A stretch of 64,000 nucleotides of DNA from assembly GCA_019639155.1 (NCBI GenBank), contig JAHBSJ010000006.1, positions 62,001-126,000 of the forward strand, given 5' to 3'. The stretch comes from Acidobacteriota bacterium. GTDB lineage: Bacteria > Acidobacteriota > Blastocatellia > Pyrinomonadales > Pyrinomonadaceae. This document shows, piece after piece, positions 59,885 to 64,000 of the stretch (position 1 is the stretch's first letter; every line of letters starts with the position of its first letter). The position numbers and the translations under genes were made by a program. Under the pieces are notes generated by a model. It did not search any database and had not been told where the DNA came from. It worked only from the letters and a program-made list of their open reading frames with translations.

Positions 59885-60418
59885 CTACTTCACACGCAAT
59901 TCATTTTGTCCGACCATAGCCGGCATTCCCTCATGCTGGTAGCAGCGTTTCGGGCCTTTAACACGGCGGGAACACGGTGTTCCCTTCTTTGTTTGCGCTC
60001 CGCAGCGGTACTTTTCTTCGACGGGCTGGAGTGGCACGGCGATGTCCGCAGTTCTGCTTGGCGGTGCGTCGCCTGTTGGAACTGTTCGCTGTTCAGGCAA
60101 AGCGACGGGCGTAGCCTGCGGCGAGGGGGCCTGTACGATCGACTCGGATCGGACCTGATTCTGAGGCGGCAACACATTAGTTAAATTCCGAGCGACCTCG
60201 CGCTTGTCCGTTTTCGGTCTAATGGAGGTCCGAGTTGCGAACGCGATCCCGAGCAGGCCGATAAATATTCCTATCGCAGCAACGGCCCTGGGCAACAGGT
60301 CTGCGCCTTTGTTTACTGACGAACAAAGTTCGCAGAATCTGCGGCTCGCAAAAAGCGGCCAGTCGACCCGCATTATGCGTTCGCCGCATTCGGCACAGAA
60401 TTTTGGTCGGTAAAGCAT
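59885..60418 (-). CDS. Zinc-finger membrane protein with C-terminal C/H motif
   Basis: The 177-aa protein from the ATG at 60418 starts with a four-cysteine cluster (C8, C11, C29, C32: FCAECGERI and FCELC) followed by one hydrophobic span (about 42-64). A low-complexity linker rich in P, Q and T leads to a second, distinct cysteine/histidine module near the end (CGAQTKKGTPC, then RCYQHEG). This end motif resembles the short zinc module found in DUF5763-like proteins. A longer frame back to 60565 has no conserved character. It is next to the kinase gene. Function unknown; DNA, RNA or protein binding are possible. Confidence 0.75.
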   Translation of the reverse strand: MLYRPKFCAECGERIMRVDWPLFASRRFCELCSSVNKGADLLPRAVAAIGIFIGLLGIAFATRTSIRPKTDKREVARNLTNVLPPQNQVRSESIVQAPSPQATPVALPEQRTVPTGDAPPSRTADIAVPLQPVEEKYRCGAQTKKGTPCSRRVKGPKRCYQHEGMPAMVGQNELRVK

Positions 60419-60653
60419 CCGTTCCGGGCTTCCTCTTTCTTTTACCGCTGCTGAAAAACGAGATTTCTCAAATGAACTGAAAATTATAAACGAAGTCGCT
60501 GTGATTGTTAAGAAAACCGGCGACGCGATTTGCTTTCTGCGACCGACATCTGTTCCTCCGGGCACTTTGCACCCTGCTGCCCCCTGCTGCCCTAGGCGAA
60601 CGACGAATACAACTGCCTTTCGCCCAACTGCGTCAAATTGCTAAGATTCTGTT

Positions 60654-61643
60654 ATGCGCTTGTTGCGGCTGCTCCCTGCTATTATTTTTCTCGTCACCTC
60701 GACATCCTTCCTTTCGGCGCAGGACGACGATCCCATTAAGGTCGAATCGTCTATAGTGCGTCTGAACGTCGGCGTCGTTGACCGCCGCGGGCGTCCGATC
60801 ACAGATCTTTCTCCGAACCGATTTTCGATCTTTGAGGATGACGTAGAGCAGCAAATTTTGCGCTTTGAACCCGCGGACACACCATTTTCAGTCGTCATTA
60901 TGTTGGATATGAGCGGCTCTACACTCAGCTTTCGGCAGTTGATCAGAATGTCTGCGTCCAGATTTGTCGATGCGCTGTCGCCGAGCGACCGTGTTGCGGT
61001 GATCGAGTTCTATGACAAGGTGAACCTGCGCAACGATTTCACCACCAACCGCAGTACAATATTCAACTCGATAAACGTAGCGAACGGCCGCGGAAAGACC
61101 CATCTTTACAAAGCTCTCGACCTTGCGTTGGAAAAGCTCGAGAAAGAAAAGAATCGCCGCAAGGCGATCATCGTCCTAACTGACGGAGTTGACACTATCG
61201 CTCGGGATGCAGACCGTGAGATATTGGAGAGATTGCCGGACGGATCGGTTCCCGGTTCGCTGAAACCCGATACAAATCCGGAATTACTCCGAATTCTCAA
61301 CCGTTCCGACGCGATCGGCGCAACCATCTACCCGCTTGCATTGCCCACGGGCGATCCCGCTAAGTTGGCCGACCCGACGCCGCGGCAGGTGGAAATGTAC
61401 TCAGCAGCACGAAAACGGCTGGAACTTCTCGCACAGCGATCGGGCGGCACAATTAATGCTATCAACAGGCTCGAAGAGATGAGCCGGCTTTATGCCGAGG
61501 TCGCTGCCGATCTGAAAACGCTCTACACGATAGAATATTCGCCCTCGAACGGCAAGCGCGACGGCAAGTGGCGTTCGATAAGGATCGCAATTGACGACGA
61601 GGGACTTCTGCCGCGCACACGGCTGGGCTATTTCGCCCGCTGA
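60654..61643 (+). CDS. Secreted VWA domain protein (VWFA-related)
   Basis: The 329-aa protein has a signal peptide (residues 3-22), the family's pre-VWA segment (KVESSIVRLNVGVVDRRGRPITDLS) and a VWA domain with MIDAS D85, S87, S89 (LDMSGS). A LTDGVDTIARDADREILERLP block and the closing LKTLYTIEYSPSNGKRDGKWRSIRI strand follow. It is less similar to the other three VWA proteins than the 4308/12716 pair are to each other. It is expressed alone, with no clear promoter in the 235-bp gap with the divergent zinc-finger gene. Confidence 0.87.
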   Translation: MRLLRLLPAIIFLVTSTSFLSAQDDDPIKVESSIVRLNVGVVDRRGRPITDLSPNRFSIFEDDVEQQILRFEPADTPFSVVIMLDMSGSTLSFRQLIRMSASRFVDALSPSDRVAVIEFYDKVNLRNDFTTNRSTIFNSINVANGRGKTHLYKALDLALEKLEKEKNRRKAIIVLTDGVDTIARDADREILERLPDGSVPGSLKPDTNPELLRILNRSDAIGATIYPLALPTGDPAKLADPTPRQVEMYSAARKRLELLAQRSGGTINAINRLEEMSRLYAEVAADLKTLYTIEYSPSNGKRDGKWRSIRIAIDDEGLLPRTRLGYFAR

Positions 61644-61694
61644 CAGCCTTTTCTTGACAGAACCGTACCAGGTTTGTAGTCTATTCACTTGCCT

Positions 61695-61771
61695 GCACCC
61701 GTAGCTCAGCTGGATAGAGTGCTTGACTACGAATCAAGAGGTCGCATGTTCGAATCATGCCGGGTGTACCA
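61695..61771 (+). tRNA. tRNA-Arg (anticodon ACG)
   Basis: A 77-nt cloverleaf: acceptor GCACCCG / CGGGTGT, D-arm with AGCTCAGCTGGATAGAGT, anticodon stem CTTGA / TCAAG enclosing the loop CTACGAA with anticodon ACG, T-arm with GTTCGAATC, and encoded CCA. Anticodon ACG reads CGN arginine codons after A34-to-I editing. The first acceptor pair is a G-T wobble. It lies between the fourth VWA gene and the M3 peptidase gene. Confidence 0.95.
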
Positions 61772-61894
61772 TTTTTAAGGACCTGATCGCTCAATGCGGT
61801 GGGGTCTTTTCTATTTCGGCGCAGCCGGAAACTATTTGTCGAACCGTGCGTATAGATTTAGAATCCAAATATAGACTTTCCCGGAGAAGATTCA

Positions 61895-64000
61895 ATGAAA
61901 AAAAGCCTCGTATTCACAGCATTATTCTCGGCAGCTTTTGCCGTTTTTCTTTCGTCAGACCCTGTTGCTGATGCAGAAAACTTGACTGAACCGCCGCCGG
62001 CAACAAATCCGCTAATGGAAAAATGGGCGGGCCCCTTTGGCGGAGTGCCCGCATTTGACAAAGTAAAGATCGAGTATTTTAAGCCGGCTCTCGAAGCCGC
62101 GATGGAAGAGAATCTGCGTGAGATCGATGCGATCACACGTGTTCGTTCGGCACCTACATTTCAAAACACCATCGTCCCGCTTGAGCGTTCAGGAGCTATG
62201 CTCGACCGTGTAGGAACCGTTTACGGGATCTGGTCCGCAAATATGAGCAGCCGCGAATTTTCCGCGGTACAGAGTGAAATGGCTCCGAAGCTCGCAGCTC
62301 ATTCCGACAAGATCACCCAAAACGAAGCACTATTTAAGCGTATCGAGGCCGTTTACAATTCGCCGCAGAAGAAACGTCTTACGCCGGAACAGCAGCGCCT
62401 CGTATGGCTCTACCACAACAATTTTGTGCGTTCAGGAGCAAAACTGCCTGCTGAAGGCAAGGCTCGACTTGCCGCAATAAATCAGCAGCTCGCTGGTCAC
62501 TTCACGAAATTCAGTCAGAACCTATTGGGCGACGAGAACGAGATCTTTGTGAAATTGGAAAAAGAGGAAGACCTCGCGGGTCTGCCGCAATCGCTGCGAG
62601 ATGCCGCTGCCGCCGCGGCAGCTTCCAAGGGCATGCAGGGCGCATGGCTGATACGCAACACACGGTCGTCGGTCGATCCATTCATCACATATTCGGACCG
62701 CCGCGATCTTCGCGAGAAGGTGTGGAAAATGTTCGTCAATCGCGGCGACAACGGCGACGCCCGCGATAATAACTCGATCATCACGCAGGTCCTCAAACTT
62801 CGCGTAGAACGTGCAAAACTGCTCGGTTATACGACGCATGCCCATTGGCGGCTCGAGAACGCAATGGCGAAAACGCCAGAAAATGCGATGAAGCTGATGG
62901 AACGCGTTTGGCCGGCCGCCATCGCACGCGTGAAGGAAGAGGTCGCGGATATGCAGGCCTTGGCTGACAAAGAAGGAGCGGATATCAAAATAGAGCCGTG
63001 GGACTATAAATACTACATGGAGAAAGTTCGTAAGGACAAATTCGACCTCGACGAGAACGAGATCAAGCCATACATGCAGCTTGACAAGCTCCGTGAAGCT
63101 ATGTTCATGGTCGCCGGTGAACTGTTTGACATGACGTTCACGCAGGTCAACAATGTCCCTGTATTTCATCCCGACGTAACTGTTTACGAAGTTAAGAACA
63201 AGAAGAACGGTAAGCACATCGGGCTATGGTATTTCGATCCGTATGCCCGCGACGGCAAGCGTTCCGGTGCCTGGATGAATGCATATCGGAGCCAATCACG
63301 ATTCGACGGCGAATCGACCACCATCGTCTCGAACAACTCGAATTTCGTTAAGGGCAAACCCGGCGAACCGGTCCTCATTTCGTGGGACGACGCATCAACA
63401 ATGTTCCATGAATTCGGCCACGCACTTCACGGCCTGGCGTCGAATGTCACGTATCCGAGCCTTTCCGGGACCCGTGTAGCCCGCGACTATGTCGAATTTC
63501 CTTCGCAGCTGCTTGAGCATTGGCTCGAAACCCCGGAGGTGCTGCAGAAGTACGCTCTGCATTATCAAACCGGCAAGCCGATCCCGCAGGCTCTCGTCGA
63601 CAAGATCCAGCGTGCCTCGACCTTCAATCAGGGTTTTGCGACCACTGAATATTTGGCAAGTGCGTTGGTAGACATGAAGCTGCACCTCGCCGGGGACGTT
63701 ACTATCGACCCCGACAAGTTCGAACGTGAAACTCTGGCATCGCTCGGCATGCCCAAAGAGATCGTTATGCGGCACCGCACTCCGCAGTTTGGCCATGTCT
63801 TTTCGAGTGACGGTTACTCTGCGGGCTATTACAGCTATCTATGGTCGGATGTTATAACAGCCGACGCTTTCGGGGCATTTACCGAGGGCAAAGGGCCTTA
63901 TGACAAGGCCGTATCACAGCGGATGATCAAATATATCTTCTCGGTCGGAAATACGATGGATCCTGCTGAGGCGTATAGAAAGTTCCGCGGCCGCGATCCG
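61895..64000 (+). CDS. M3-family metallopeptidase (peptidyl-dipeptidase Dcp-like; 3' end outside window)
   Basis: From the ATG at 61895 the frame is open to the window end (702 codons), so the C-terminus is missing. A signal peptide (residues 3-26, cleavage near DAE) is followed by the helical M3 fold (PFGGVPAFDKVKIEYFKPALEAAMEENLREI). The catalytic zinc site H505-E-F-G-H509 lies in MFHEFGHALHG, with later blocks FPSQLLEHW and YSAGYYSYLWSDVITADAF. This matches peptidyl-dipeptidase Dcp (removal of C-terminal dipeptides), here in an exported form. A GGAGA box lies 5 bp before the ATG. Confidence 0.92.
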   Translation, partial: MKKSLVFTALFSAAFAVFLSSDPVADAENLTEPPPATNPLMEKWAGPFGGVPAFDKVKIEYFKPALEAAMEENLREIDAITRVRSAPTFQNTIVPLERSGAMLDRVGTVYGIWSANMSSREFSAVQSEMAPKLAAHSDKITQNEALFKRIEAVYNSPQKKRLTPEQQRLVWLYHNNFVRSGAKLPAEGKARLAAINQQLAGHFTKFSQNLLGDENEIFVKLEKEEDLAGLPQSLRDAAAAAAASKGMQGAWLIRNTRSSVDPFITYSDRRDLREKVWKMFVNRGDNGDARDNNSIITQVLKLRVERAKLLGYTTHAHWRLENAMAKTPENAMKLMERVWPAAIARVKEEVADMQALADKEGADIKIEPWDYKYYMEKVRKDKFDLDENEIKPYMQLDKLREAMFMVAGELFDMTFTQVNNVPVFHPDVTVYEVKNKKNGKHIGLWYFDPYARDGKRSGAWMNAYRSQSRFDGESTTIVSNNSNFVKGKPGEPVLISWDDASTMFHEFGHALHGLASNVTYPSLSGTRVARDYVEFPSQLLEHWLETPEVLQKYALHYQTGKPIPQALVDKIQRASTFNQGFATTEYLASALVDMKLHLAGDVTIDPDKFERETLASLGMPKEIVMRHRTPQFGHVFSSDGYSAGYYSYLWSDVITADAFGAFTEGKGPYDKAVSQRMIKYIFSVGNTMDPAEAYRKFRGRDP

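Overview
The window looks like chromosomal DNA of a Gram-negative, mesophilic acidobacterium, most likely class Blastocatellia (Pyrinomonadales-like). This is inferred from gene content: lpxC and kdsD point to a lipopolysaccharide outer membrane, there is a TonB/ExbB/ExbD system, and four secreted VWA proteins are of the 'VWFA-related' type that is expanded in Acidobacteriota. GC content is moderate, by eye a little above 50%. Genes are densely packed in short operons. I see no prophage, CRISPR array, rRNA or intact insertion sequence.

Layout. 1-2.5 kb: a tight minus-strand group (EVE protein, a 120-aa protein, an edge-truncated permuted ATP-grasp protein), then a four-helix-bundle gene bracketed by inverted 9-mer repeats. 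2.7-4.3 kb: lpxC, then a gene-free stretch of REP-like hairpins and the frameshifted remnant of a REP-associated (RAYT/Y1) transposase. 4.3-13.8 kb: a VWA protein, 6-phosphogluconate dehydrogenase, a PLP dehydratase, the type IV pilus/type II secretion pair PilB/PilC, and two tandem VWA proteins. 13.8-16.8 kb: a minimal bacterial microcompartment (BMC) operon with two hexameric shell proteins, a CoA-acylating aldehyde dehydrogenase with a long C-terminal tail, a zinc-ribbon membrane protein and a 33-aa membrane peptide. It has its own promoter, back-to-back with that of a RodZ-like gene.

17-27 kb holds housekeeping genes: RodZ-like protein, guaB, an M28 peptidase, an ABC-F ATPase, a parvulin lipoprotein, rpmB, ridA and rel. 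27-31 kb is a TonB-ExbB-ExbD-ExbD-TPR operon. 31-37 kb is secF-secD-yajC-tgt preceded by an unusual MauE-thioredoxin-thioredoxin fusion. 37-46.7 kb holds der, a secreted protein, kdsD and a 2098-aa thioester alpha-2-macroglobulin. 46.8-52.3 kb holds a second permuted ATP-grasp protein, pspA with a membrane coiled-coil partner, an O-fucosyltransferase-like protein and a linear ATP-grasp ligase. 52.3-60.4 kb holds TPR proteins, an ECF sigma/anti-sigma pair with an RpoE-type promoter, a Ser/Thr kinase and a zinc-finger membrane protein. The window closes with a fourth VWA protein, tRNA-Arg(ACG) and an M3 peptidase cut by the edge.

Much of the window serves the cell envelope: LPS synthesis, Sec export, parvulin folding, TonB energisation, PspA and sigma-E-like stress response, and A2M defence. 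The parts most worth a second look are the BMC operon, three terminator-like hairpins that each sit 12-14 nt before the next start codon, the ATP-grasp neighbourhood, and the repeat-bracketed four-helix-bundle gene. All functional calls rest on reading the sequence; no database search was run.
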